IMG/VR virus record: IMGVR_UViG_3300042691_029560
Span: 1 to 64,000 of that record
DNA from: a virus
Length of the DNA stretch: 64,000 bases
Direction: 5' to 3' (one strand)
Shown here: one piece after another, positions 55,892 through 61,737 of the stretch
Position numbering within the stretch: the first letter of the stretch is position 1
Layout: each line of letters begins with the position of its first letter
Notes under the pieces: generated by a model
Databases searched by the model: none
What the model was told of the DNA's origin: nothing
The model's input: only the letters and a program-made list of their open reading frames with translations
Position numbers and translations under genes: made by a program

Positions 55892-56455
55892 TTACTCTTG
55901 GTCAATAATAACCCTGTTCTTATCTAGGATAGCAGAATACACTTGGCTCTTACCTGTCGTTTCTGTCTTATACCCGTATCTAGCAAGACGGAAACGAATA
56001 GCCCCGTGAGTAATCCCTAGCAACTTGGCTAAGCGATACACCGAAACTCCTTCTACTTCTACTGCCTTGTTTAGCAGATACGAGTATTCTTCGGCTTCCC
56101 TGCGATACTTCTTGCTATGAGAACGAACCTGTTGGGCTAGTGGTTGTAGTTCCACTAGGCGACTAAGCGTTTCATTACTAGGCAAGATAATAACTCTTGT
56201 AGATTTCACTACTTCGGGGGCGATAGGTGGTGTTGGTAGTGGAAACTCAACTGCCTTATCGGTATCAACGCTAGATTTGGCGATTTGCCTTGCTCTCTCT
56301 CTTGTAATCTCAAACGCAACGCCAATGCTCTCAAATGTCCAACCTAGACCCCTTAGAGCCTTTACATAGGCATCTCTAAGTTCTCTATCGGTGATACTTC
56401 TAGCAGTAGCGACTACTTCTTCGGGGATTTGGTGATTTTGCTTCACATAAGACAT
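55892..56455 (-). CDS. Double-HTH DNA-binding protein, possible small terminase, 187 aa
   Basis: The N-terminal half contains ALRGLGWTFESIGVAFEITR followed by ERARQIA, a sigma-region-4-like HTH. The C-terminal half contains VSVYRLAKLLGITHGAIRFR. Between them lie a proline-rich linker and LVELQPLAQQVRSH. The arrangement parallels the 165-residue HTH protein at 52 kb. Position 10 bases upstream of the terminase large subunit suggests a small terminase role; a regulator is the alternative. The ATG follows AAAAGGAGAAAG. Confidence 0.72.
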   Translation of the reverse strand: MSYVKQNHQIPEEVVATARSITDRELRDAYVKALRGLGWTFESIGVAFEITRERARQIAKSSVDTDKAVEFPLPTPPIAPEVVKSTRVIILPSNETLSRLVELQPLAQQVRSHSKKYRREAEEYSYLLNKAVEVEGVSVYRLAKLLGITHGAIRFRLARYGYKTETTGKSQVYSAILDKNRVIIDQE

Positions 56456-56515
56456 AACTTTCTCCTTTTGTCGTGTGTATTTGTCTTTCTACAACATTAC
56501 AAGATAATAACGAGA

Positions 56516-56545
56516 AATGCCAACTCGCAAATGCGAATTGGCATT
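56516..56545 (-). terminator. Terminator-like hairpin after peptidoglycan-binding gene
   Basis: A stem AATGCCAA-TTCGCA against TGCGAATTGGCATT with one mismatch and a two-base loop lies about 20 bases after the stop codon at 56564 in the leftward direction. It separates the lysis-like cluster from the HTH-terminase pair. Confidence 0.7.
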
Positions 56546-56563
56546 CCTTAGTAGCGAACAGAT

Positions 56564-57100
56564 CTATAAGACTACTCTTACATTAGGATCATTAGCAAAG
56601 ATCAGCTCAAATGTCTCGGCGTTGATCACGCCATCTCCCACTAGGCCACGATCAGCCTGGAACTGAGCGATCGCTGATTTAGTTACATCTCCGTAATACC
56701 CGTCTTTATCTTTCAGGGCTACAACATAACCAAGTTCATACAATCTTCGTTGTAAGTGGTGGATCGTTAGCGACTTGCGATTGTAGATGTTCTTGTAGAT
56801 ACACTTGTCCAAGAACACTTCATCAACTACGCCTAGTCCAACCACAGCTGGCCCTGCCGGGACAACTTCTTCTTGCTTGATAGGTGGAGCCGGAGTTGGA
56901 ACCATACCACCATCCGTGATCTCAATAACCGGAGCGATCTTTACCGGAATAGGATCTGGATCTACAACCGGCTCTTCTACCGGATCTACGACAGGTTCTT
57001 CTACCGGATCTTGATCAACAACCGGCTCTTGATCTACAACAAGATCATTAGTTAGATCCGGATCTTTATTTTCTTTATTATTTGCCACTGATTTCTCCAA
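56564..57100 (-). CDS. Peptidoglycan-binding domain protein with repetitive N-terminus, 178 aa
   Basis: The C-terminal 80 residues are a PG_binding_1-type three-helix domain: LTIHHLQRRLYELGYVV, then KDGYYGDVTKSAIAQFQADR, then GLVGDGVINAETFELIF. The first 60 residues are acidic repeats of the type DPVEEPVVDP, which probably form a flexible spacer. No catalytic domain is fused. Such proteins bind cell wall and may anchor or target a lysin; here the partner could be one of the small membrane proteins encoded just upstream. A GAGAAATC site precedes the start. Confidence 0.82.
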   Translation of the reverse strand: MEKSVANNKENKDPDLTNDLVVDQEPVVDQDPVEEPVVDPVEEPVVDPDPIPVKIAPVIEITDGGMVPTPAPPIKQEEVVPAGPAVVGLGVVDEVFLDKCIYKNIYNRKSLTIHHLQRRLYELGYVVALKDKDGYYGDVTKSAIAQFQADRGLVGDGVINAETFELIFANDPNVRVVL

Positions 57101-57112
57101 TCTAATAAATGA

Positions 57113-57274
57113 TTACGCTCGCTGGGCAAGCAGAGCAAGTGAAATGCTTCCAAGACCTAAGACAACTGCGACAGCTGGATTAAAGAACGCAACGATCACA
57201 GCCAATCCTAGAAATACAACAGAAAAAATGGCCGGCCACACCAAATCACGCAACCGGATAAGCCAACTAGACAT
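57113..57274 (-). CDS. Two-helix small membrane protein, 53 aa (holin-like candidate)
   Basis: This 53-residue gene starts one base after the previous stop (TAG T ATG). It reads MSSWLIRLRDLVWPAIFSVV, then a hydrophobic continuation, a short turn with NP, and a second hydrophobic helix (AVAVVLGLGSISLALLAQRA). Two predicted membrane helices and a short basic N-terminus fit small holins, and the next gene binds peptidoglycan. The holin call is inference. Confidence 0.65.
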   Translation of the reverse strand: MSSWLIRLRDLVWPAIFSVVFLGLAVIVAFFNPAVAVVLGLGSISLALLAQRA

Positions 57275-57275
57275 A

Positions 57276-57437
57276 CTAATCTTCTTTCTTCGGGGAAACT
57301 ACCCCAAGTAGAGTTTGTGGCTCCGGATCATTCTTCCGGGCCATACGATCAGCATACAGGAATAAGATCCCATAAGAGATCCCATTGATCAATAAGATCG
57401 ATCCAATGATCGCAAGTAAAAACCATAAAAGTTCCAT
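57276..57437 (-). CDS. Single-helix membrane protein, 53 aa
   Basis: The protein begins MELLWFLLAIIGSILLING and has one long N-terminal membrane helix followed by a charged tail (ADRMARKNDPEPQTLLGVVS, ending PKKED). It starts in a TAATG overlap with the gene before it. N-terminal anchor plus cytoplasmic tail could be a regulator of a holin or a membrane anchor; nothing more can be said. Confidence 0.65.
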   Translation of the reverse strand: MELLWFLLAIIGSILLINGISYGILFLYADRMARKNDPEPQTLLGVVSPKKED

Positions 57438-57589
57438 TAGTCCACCAAATCTTCATCAAAAGTAGAATACCAATCATCTTTCTCAGATCCGTATAGGTAT
57501 AAAACCTTAGCAATCGGCAGCAGCACAGCTACGGCCAGGATCAAAAAGATAAACACCCCTAGGGTGAATAAAAGGATTGTAAGGATCAT
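57437..57589 (-). CDS. Single-helix membrane protein, 50 aa
   Basis: Reading MILTILLFTLGVFIFLILAV gives a single strong membrane helix, followed by an acidic tail (YGSEKDDWYSTFDEDLVD). It ends in TAATG with the next gene. It is the first of a three-gene set of tiny membrane proteins directly upstream of the peptidoglycan-binding gene. Confidence 0.65.
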   Translation of the reverse strand: MILTILLFTLGVFIFLILAVAVLLPIAKVLYLYGSEKDDWYSTFDEDLVD

Positions 57590-57610
57590 AAAGAAATGAT
57601 ACCTTAGAAA

Positions 57611-57641
57611 AAACCCCCCTAGTTTATGACTAAGGGGGTTA
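57611..57641 (-). terminator. Rho-independent terminator
   Basis: On the minus strand AACCCCCTTAGT pairs with ACTAGGGGGG (one mismatch) around a 5-base loop and is followed by TTTTTT. This is the best-formed intrinsic terminator in the cluster. It ends transcription of the two membrane-protein genes at 57.6-58.0 kb. Confidence 0.85.
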
Positions 57642-57648
57642 TCTACTA

Positions 57649-57834
57649 CTAATCTCTATGCCTACGCCTAATAAATCTAGGCAATTCACTAATAGCAAGA
57701 ACCAAAGCACCAAAGATTAGCAATAGACCGAGAGATAGTCCAACAAACATAGAGTTTGTATGACCGAGATGCTCACCAAAGTAAAATCCCATAATCACCG
57801 AACTACAACCGAGAGCCATTAGTAAAAACTTCAT
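57649..57834 (-). CDS. Two-helix small membrane protein, 61 aa
   Basis: Begins MKFLLMALGCSSVIMGFYFG with one hydrophobic segment, then a short loop (EHLGHTNS) and a second segment (FVGLSLGLLLIFGALVLAIS), ending in basic RRRHRD. It starts in a TAATG overlap with the preceding gene, and the two share a promoter. The basic C-terminus and two helices are compatible with a holin or antiholin. Confidence 0.65.
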   Translation of the reverse strand: MKFLLMALGCSSVIMGFYFGEHLGHTNSMFVGLSLGLLLIFGALVLAISELPRFIRRRHRD

Positions 57835-58040
57835 TAGTCATTTCTCCTTAGAGCATCAAACGCAAACAACAAAGTAAATCCTACACCGAGAACCATACCG
57901 AACCCAAAGTAATCGGCAAAGGTGTTTCCATTAGAACCAGCACCATAAGCGATTAGCATTACGCAACCAACCGAATAGACAAGTCCAACAAACGGAACAA
58001 TAACAATACCAGCAAGTAATCTACGAACAAAGAACTTCAT
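57834..58040 (-). CDS. Two-helix small membrane protein, 68 aa
   Basis: I start it at the ATG at 58040 because GGAAAGGAG lies 7 bases upstream; a longer frame to 58094 has no such site and would cross the promoter at 58071-58098. The product reads MKFFVRRLLAGIVIVPFVGL, continues as a membrane helix, and has a second helix (GFGMVLGVGFTLLFAFDALR). Function unknown; it is paired with the next gene. Confidence 0.65.
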   Translation of the reverse strand: MKFFVRRLLAGIVIVPFVGLVYSVGCVMLIAYGAGSNGNTFADYFGFGMVLGVGFTLLFAFDALRRND

Positions 58041-58070
58041 TTGTAATCTCCTTTCCTGAGATACTAAAAG

Positions 58071-58098
58071 TCTATACCACAATAAAGCAAACACACAA
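58071..58098 (-). promoter_or_regulatory. Promoter TTGTGT-16-TATAGA
   Basis: On the minus strand TTGTGT (58098-58093) and TATAGA (58076-58071) are separated by 16 bases, shortly upstream of the 68-residue membrane-protein gene. It belongs to the recurrent small-gene promoter type of this arm. Confidence 0.6.
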
Positions 58099-58102
58099 GT
58101 AT

Positions 58103-58240
58103 TTATTTAGACCACTTTTTAGGGCAGTCCATATGGAAATAGGTAATAAGAGCCTGAGTTGGATCGGTAGTAGTAGCACCACACCACATACAAGACCAGC
58201 TCTCTTTTTTAGACTTCTTAGGGGACTTACGATCTGCCAT
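58103..58240 (-). CDS. Zinc-binding miniprotein, 45 aa
   Basis: The ATG at 58240 follows AAAGGAGA and gives MADRKSPKKSKKESWSCMWC, ending YFHMDCPKKWSK. The CMWC pair and the H-x2-C pair would bind one zinc ion. The N-terminus is strongly basic. Miniproteins of this type are common in phage early regions and often bind host enzymes or nucleic acid; the target is unknown. Confidence 0.7.
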   Translation of the reverse strand: MADRKSPKKSKKESWSCMWCGATTTDPTQALITYFHMDCPKKWSK

Positions 58241-58251
58241 TAGTTTCTCCT

Positions 58252-58356
58252 TTACTTTTTGGCGTTTAGGTTGTGAGCAATCCAAGATAACTTATGAGCA
58301 ACGCTTACAAGCGTGCCACTAATACTTAGCAAGCGTTTAGCGATTTTCTTTTTCAT
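58252..58356 (-). CDS. 34-aa basic amphipathic peptide
   Basis: The ATG at 58356 has AAGGAG 6 bases upstream and opens a 34-codon frame: MKKKIAKRLLSISGTLVSVA, then HKLSWIAHNLNAKK. The peptide is basic with an amphipathic helix. It lies tightly between the XRE gene and the zinc miniprotein. The good ribosome site is the main support; function unknown. Confidence 0.55.
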   Translation of the reverse strand: MKKKIAKRLLSISGTLVSVAHKLSWIAHNLNAKK

Positions 58357-58442
58357 TAGAACTCCTTGTGTTGTAAGTCTAGTGGATTAGGTGAGCAGTT
58401 TAGAACACTTGCTCAGGTGTTATCTCTTTCTATGAGATTGGC

Positions 58443-58673
58443 TTATGATAACTTTTCACCGAGAGCAGTTAGCAACTCGTAAGGTGAAACACGCAACTCT
58501 CGGCAAAGGGTAGCAAGCGTGTTTGACGGGATGTGTCGCTGATTGTGAAAGTATCGGCTAAGGCTAGACTTCTGTAAGCCCGTAGCGATTGCGAATTGGT
58601 TTAGGGATTGGTAGCCCTGACTTTCATACTGAGCAACGAACCACGCCCAAGTATCTACTTTTTTCTTTCCCAT
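58443..58673 (-). CDS. XRE-type transcription regulator, 76 aa
   Basis: The 76-residue protein holds a Cro/CI-type HTH from about residue 22 to 66: SLNQFAIATGLQKSSLSRYF, then HNQRHIPSNTLATLCRELRV. The start follows GGAGAAACAAA. It has its own TTGCGA-17-TTAGAT promoter upstream. It is the only obvious repressor-like gene in the window and is a candidate to bind the repeated GGGAATAAATC motifs of this arm. Confidence 0.82.
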   Translation of the reverse strand: MGKKKVDTWAWFVAQYESQGYQSLNQFAIATGLQKSSLSRYFHNQRHIPSNTLATLCRELRVSPYELLTALGEKLS

Positions 58674-58706
58674 TTTGTTTCTCCTTTTCTAATCGGGAAT
58701 AACTCA

Positions 58707-58735
58707 ATCTAACCACAACTCAAACTTATTCGCAA
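58707..58735 (-). promoter_or_regulatory. Promoter TTGCGA-17-TTAGAT for XRE gene
   Basis: TTGCGA (58735-58730) and TTAGAT (58712-58707) on the minus strand with a 17-base spacer, 34 bases upstream of the start codon. The same TTGCGA box recurs before other small genes. Confidence 0.65.
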
Positions 58736-58796
58736 GTTTATTTGTATCCGTGTTTGGATCGGTTTCCAGAGATCTCCAAGCTTCGGCCGGCCATAG

Positions 58797-58832
58797 CCTA
58801 GACACTACCAACTCGGGTTAGTAGTGTCTAGG
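58797..58832 (-). terminator. 12-pair hairpin overlapping phosphatase stop
   Basis: CCTAGACACTAC pairs perfectly with GTAGTGTCTAGG around a 12-base loop. The arm includes the phosphatase stop codon at 58805-58807, so the last codons form part of the terminator. There is no long T tract. Confidence 0.7.
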
Positions 58833-59329
58833 GCTAGCAACCACTCAACAAAGTTAGGGTTGAACAGAACTAACTCGTGTCGCTTCTCACGCATTAGGTC
58901 AATCGCTTCTTGGACTTGGTATCCGTCAAGCATTAGAACTATCGCCATAAGTAAGCCAGACCTATTTAGACCTGCTTGGCAACGGACTAGCACCTTTTCC
59001 CCAGACTTCCAATCAGTAAAGATGTTGTAAGCGATACGCATAAATGCTTTTTCATCAAAGTCAGTATCAGCACTATCAAAGTATCCGTATCTAAACTCTT
59101 TTACTAACCAATCAACAGGGTTAGCGTGAGCATAGAAAGTATAAACGCTATCAAAGTTTCGCTTCTTGATAGAGATTAGGGGTCTATCAAACTCGCAATG
59201 CTTATCACCAACTCGGTCATCATCATCAGTTCCACCTAGCCAAAGGTTAGGCAGTATCTCACTCCAAAGTTCAGGCTTGGTGAACTTCTTAGTTTTTGCT
59301 TCGTCATAAGATTTTTCGTAGTTATTCAT
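58805..59329 (-). CDS. Dual-specificity protein phosphatase, 174 aa
   Basis: The active-site loop is VRCQAGLNRSG, with catalytic Cys117 and Arg123 of the C-x5-R signature. A general-acid Asp is offered by YFDSADTDFDE at about residues 84-93. The start of the fold (LPNLWLGG, near residues 26-33) and the final FNPNFVEWLL also match the family. Such enzymes remove phosphate from Tyr and Ser/Thr. It is encoded singly with its own ribosome site (GAAAGGACAAA) in the phage early-type region, so it probably acts on host regulatory proteins or on nucleotide signals; the substrate cannot be read from the sequence. Confidence 0.88.
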   Translation of the reverse strand: MNNYEKSYDEAKTKKFTKPELWSEILPNLWLGGTDDDDRVGDKHCEFDRPLISIKKRNFDSVYTFYAHANPVDWLVKEFRYGYFDSADTDFDEKAFMRIAYNIFTDWKSGEKVLVRCQAGLNRSGLLMAIVLMLDGYQVQEAIDLMREKRHELVLFNPNFVEWLLALDTTNPSW

Positions 59330-59403
59330 TTTGTCCTTTCACTAACTACAACCTAAATACTATTTGATTTATTCCCGAGATTAGAAATAATTTTGGATCG
59401 TGT

Positions 59404-59571
59404 TTAGTCAAACTCCCGAATAGATTTTGACTTGTTAGCCAAGCGTGTTCTTGCTCGCTTGCTTCGCTTATCAGCGTGAACGCCACTAGCGTTAGAGCGT
59501 GAACGCTCACGCAACATAATCTCCAACGCCAAAGCTTCGGCATTACGCCTTGCCTTATTAGCCTTGTTCAT
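59404..59571 (-). CDS. Very basic 55-aa protein
   Basis: The ATG at 59571 is placed 7 bases after GGAAAGGA and yields MNKANKARRNAEALALEIML, then RERSRSNASGVHADKRSKRA, ending in RTRLANKSKSIREFD. The composition (about one third Arg and Lys) suggests a nucleic-acid-binding or inhibitor peptide. A competing frame of similar length in another phase lacks a ribosome site and looks like a shadow. Confidence 0.65.
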   Translation of the reverse strand: MNKANKARRNAEALALEIMLRERSRSNASGVHADKRSKRARTRLANKSKSIREFD

Positions 59572-59696
59572 TTTCATTCCTTTCCCGAATGGCAGACACT
59601 CTAATCCTATCAGTTAGGGCAGACATAGCAAGTGGCGTGTCGCGGCCACAGATCAACCGGCAGAGATCTCTACCGGATCTCCCGGCCGGTAGAGAT

Positions 59697-59726
59697 AATC
59701 CCCCTGGCGAATGATCCAGGGGGATT
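59697..59726 (-). terminator. Hairpin after zinc-ribbon gene
   Basis: An 11-pair perfect stem AATCCCCCTGG/CCAGGGGGATT around an 8-base loop. It follows the zinc-ribbon gene in the leftward direction; flanks are moderately T-rich on both strands. Confidence 0.75.
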
Positions 59727-59744
59727 TTCTAAGTCGGTGGCAGA

Positions 59745-59957
59745 TTAGATGTAATCGCTAAACGCTAGCAAAGGGTCAAAGGGTTCTGGCTTTTTCTTTA
59801 CTCGCATTTTCTCAACATAATCGCTGTCTTTCCATTGCTCGGCTCCACAAGACGGACAAAGTAGTTCACCCGTTCTAGTTAGCGATTGCTCCCCGTAGAA
59901 GTGTCCACAAGCAACACAATCAAAGATGTAGATGTAGTGTTTTCTAAACCCGAACAT
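59745..59957 (-). CDS. Zinc-ribbon protein, 70 aa
   Basis: Two Cys-x2-Cys pairs (FDCVACGHFYGEQSL and LLCPSCGAEQW) form a rubredoxin/zinc-ribbon knuckle in a 70-residue protein beginning MFGFRKHYIYI. It has a good GGAAAGGAAACTA site. Small zinc ribbons of this kind in phages often bind RNA polymerase or other host enzymes, but the target is unknown. Confidence 0.78.
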   Translation of the reverse strand: MFGFRKHYIYIFDCVACGHFYGEQSLTRTGELLCPSCGAEQWKDSDYVEKMRVKKKPEPFDPLLAFSDYI

Positions 59958-59969
59958 TAGTTTCCTTTC

Positions 59970-60125
59970 CTAGTAGTTTTCGTTTAGGTATTCCATAAGT
60001 TCAGTATAACTCTTTCCAAGAGAAATCAAACTAATAAGTTGCTCATCCATAGCAAGTAAGTTTATGTCTATCAAGCTCTCACCCGAAAGCATAAGTAAGA
60101 TTTTACCTACTGCTCCAATTCCCAT
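59970..60125 (-). CDS. Hypothetical protein, 51 aa
   Basis: The frame begins MGIGAVGKILLMLSGESLID and has a helical C-terminus (DEQLISLISLGKSYTELMEY). It starts inside the previous gene (19-base overlap) with GGAAAGGAACTGAA before the ATG. Not recognised; supported by the ribosome site and tight packing. Confidence 0.6.
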   Translation of the reverse strand: MGIGAVGKILLMLSGESLIDINLLAMDEQLISLISLGKSYTELMEYLNENY

Positions 60126-60283
60126 TTCAGTTCCTTTCCAGAGAATTCCAGCAATTCGTTTTTCTGCTCATCGGTGAGCATAGCAAACGCCATACCAGCA
60201 AGATACGCATAAGCGTTATCCTCTTTATCAGTTTTACCTGTCCTGATTAGGTTGTCGATAATTTGTTTTGCTAAAGTATCCAT
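60107..60283 (-). CDS. Hypothetical helical protein, 58 aa
   Basis: Begins MDTLAKQIIDNLIRTGKTDK and ends LLEFSGKELKWELEQ. The start follows AGAAAGGAACCAA. The final codons contain the ribosome site of the next gene, which supports both frames. Probably all-helical; function unknown. Confidence 0.65.
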   Translation of the reverse strand: MDTLAKQIIDNLIRTGKTDKEDNAYAYLAGMAFAMLTDEQKNELLEFSGKELKWELEQ

Positions 60284-60295
60284 TTGGTTCCTTTC

Positions 60296-60487
60296 TTATT
60301 CGTTGTCTAGTTTATCAGGTTCATCGTAGTTATCGTGCCAGATTTCATCTGGTATCGCCCAAATAGTTTCTAACTCCATAAGTCGCTGGTTCAGCACTCT
60401 TAGGGTTTTGTTTTTTGGTTTTTCTAGCCAAGTTGGATCGTTTGTTATGTCGCTGATTACTGCCTTGTAAGCGTCTGCTAGTTCCAA
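60296..60487 (-). CDS. Hypothetical acidic protein, 63 aa (TTG start)
   Basis: The start is a TTG at 60487 with GAAAGGAAAC 9 bases upstream; no ATG lies in frame nearby. The protein reads MELADAYKAVISDITNDPTW, then NKTLRVLNQRLMELETIWAI, and ends acidic (DNYDEPDKLDNE). Function unknown. Confidence 0.6.
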   Translation of the reverse strand: MELADAYKAVISDITNDPTWLEKPKNKTLRVLNQRLMELETIWAIPDEIWHDNYDEPDKLDNE

Positions 60488-60564
60488 GGTTGTTTCCTTT
60501 CATCCGTGTATCTAAACATTACCACATTTGATTATTTTACAAAGTTTAGATCGATCGGTGTTGA

Positions 60565-60753
60565 TTATTTTTTTCTTTTCTTTTTATCGCCAATTGCGAC
60601 AATAATATCAACTTCGTAGAAGCGTTCTACAACTTCTCTTGCTGTTTCCCAAGTAGATAGTTCGATGTAAGTTCCATTGTGCATTTCCACAAGTTCATCA
60701 GCAAGGCGTTCTAGTAGTTCATCGCTACTTAGGTGTTTTACATACTTAGCCAT
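60565..60753 (-). CDS. Hypothetical protein, 62 aa
   Basis: Begins MAKYVKHLSSDELLERLADE and ends with a basic cluster (GDKKKRKK). The start follows CGAAAGGAAACTAACTA, and a TATAAA promoter lies upstream at 60787-60814. Helix at the N-terminus and beta strands later; unrecognised. Confidence 0.7.
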   Translation of the reverse strand: MAKYVKHLSSDELLERLADELVEMHNGTYIELSTWETAREVVERFYEVDIIVAIGDKKKRKK

Positions 60754-60786
60754 TAGTTAGTTTCCTTTCGGGATTAGGGGTTTCAG

Positions 60787-60814
60787 TTTATAGCAAACTT
60801 GCGACATTAGGCAA
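60787..60814 (-). promoter_or_regulatory. Promoter TTGCCT-16-TATAAA
   Basis: TTGCCT (60814-60809) and TATAAA (60792-60787) lie on the minus strand 34 bases upstream of the 62-residue gene. A GGAATAAATC motif (60824-60815) abuts the -35 box. Confidence 0.65.
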
Positions 60815-60855
60815 GATTTATTCCGGCAAGTCTGGATCAAATTTGTAAAGCTTCT

Positions 60856-61026
60856 TTACTCCGGATTAGTCTGCTTCTTTAGAACTCTAACTCTCCGGCT
60901 AAGTCTAAGGTTAGGTTGGAATGGAATTAGTCCGGCGGCCATCGCCAGGTACACAAGTTCGTAAAGCTTCCGTGTCTGGAACTTGTCTAGTTCAGCGATC
61001 TGTTCAGGCGTTAGTTTAGTTCTCAC
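60856..61026 (-). CDS. Hypothetical basic protein, 56 aa (GTG start)
   Basis: The GTG at 61026 overlaps the stop of the previous gene in GTGA. It reads VRTKLTPEQIAELDKFQTRK, then LYELVYLAMAAGLIPFQPNL, and a basic end (RLSRRVRVLKKQTNPE). It is a small helical protein; function unknown. The 4-base overlap argues for coupled translation. Confidence 0.6.
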   Translation of the reverse strand: MRTKLTPEQIAELDKFQTRKLYELVYLAMAAGLIPFQPNLRLSRRVRVLKKQTNPE

Positions 61027-61187
61027 TCTTGCTCACTCTCGTCAATAGGAAACGCTTGTCTAAACGCTTCATCTACTTCGGGGTCAAAGAGCCACTCCAA
61101 GAAACCCCTAACACCACTCTCGGTGTTCAGGTCAAACTTAGGGTTCAGTAGTGGGTTCTGGTCTGGGTCTGGGATTTGATTAGTCAT
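61023..61187 (-). CDS. Hypothetical acidic protein, 54 aa
   Basis: The ATG at 61187 follows TGAAAGGAAGTAA. The product begins MTNQIPDPDQNPLLNPKFDL, has a helical middle (SGVRGFLEWLFDPEVDEAFR), and ends acidic. Unrecognised; its partner gene starts in a 4-base overlap. Confidence 0.65.
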   Translation of the reverse strand: MTNQIPDPDQNPLLNPKFDLNTESGVRGFLEWLFDPEVDEAFRQAFPIDESEQE

Positions 61188-61220
61188 TTACTTCCTTTCA
61201 GTAAATAGAACCAAGTTTAT

Positions 61221-61418
61221 TTAGGATTTATTCCCGATTTGGATTTTATTTTTCAGTTGTCGCAACCTAATCCGTGTTGTCCCGTGGGTCTTACACCACT
61301 TCGGGTGCTTACACGGAACTAAGACAAGTCGCCTTTCGCCGAATGGGTCTTTATCTTTCAGTAGTCCAAGGGCAAACAATTCGGCTTTCTCGGCATCGCC
61401 TTTTTTCTCAACAAACAT
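61221..61418 (-). CDS. Small protein with Cys/His pair, 65 aa
   Basis: Starting at the ATG at 61418 (GGAAAGGAAAGTT upstream) the product is MFVEKKGDAEKAELFALGLL, then a basic region with VPCKHPKWCKTHGTTR. The pattern C-x2-H-x3-C-x2-H is compatible with one zinc ion. A longer frame upstream lacks a ribosome site. The function is unknown; basic residues suggest nucleic-acid binding. Confidence 0.65.
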   Translation of the reverse strand: MFVEKKGDAEKAELFALGLLKDKDPFGERRLVLVPCKHPKWCKTHGTTRIRLRQLKNKIQIGNKS

Positions 61419-61597
61419 AACTTTCCTTTCCAATAAAGATAACTCTATCAACCTTGGATTTATTCCCAAGTATTTCAATAAGTTTTGATCGGCCGGCCGG
61501 TGAGCTTAGCCACGCAGATACGGAAACACCCCCAACCAGAAAAATAGAGAAAACTAGTTAGGGGTGTTCCTTTATAGGAAAGGAAACTACTGACTTG

Positions 61598-61672
61598 GTG
61601 AAACATGAAAAACCAAGTCGGGCAAGTGAGATACTCTCGAACTTGCTTATTGCTAGGTTAGCAAATAAATAA
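61598..61672 (+). CDS. Possible plus-strand 24-aa peptide
   Basis: On the plus strand AGGAAAGGAAAC, the ribosome site used by nearly every small gene here, is followed after about 10 bases by a GTG frame of 24 codons (VKHEKPSRASEILSNLLIAR, ending LANK), and a perfect 12-pair terminator comes 23 bases later. It is the only such arrangement seen on this strand. No promoter is evident, and the ribosome-site match could be chance. Confidence 0.3.
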   Translation: MKHEKPSRASEILSNLLIARLANK

Positions 61673-61694
61673 CAAAATAGCAACACCAAAAGCA

Positions 61695-61724
61695 AAAAAC
61701 CGTAGCAATTTAGCTACGGTTTTT
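61695..61724. terminator. Bidirectional terminator after NlpC/P60 gene
   Basis: AAAAACCGTAGC pairs perfectly with GCTACGGTTTTT around a 6-base loop. A runs on one side and T runs on the other allow termination in both directions. It lies 14 bases after the lipoprotein stop codon. Confidence 0.88.
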
Positions 61725-61737
61725 CGCTGATTTGGAT

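Larger units (their letters stand above)
61419..61737. other. Non-coding 0.3 kb with hairpins
   Basis: The gap holds a TTGGGA-16-TAGAGT promoter-like pair with the palindrome CTTGGGAATAAATCCAAG, a GGCCGGCC site, an imperfect hairpin with a CACCCC/GGGGTG core (61522-61570), a GACTTGGT/ACCAAGTC hairpin near 61593-61620 and the terminator at 61695. It also contains the only plausible plus-strand gene of the window (61598-61672). Confidence 0.6.

Noticed and set aside
59346-59543. 65-residue minus-strand frame in the basic-peptide region
   Set aside because: It has no ribosome site; another phase of the same DNA has GGAAAGGA before ATG and a coherent basic product.
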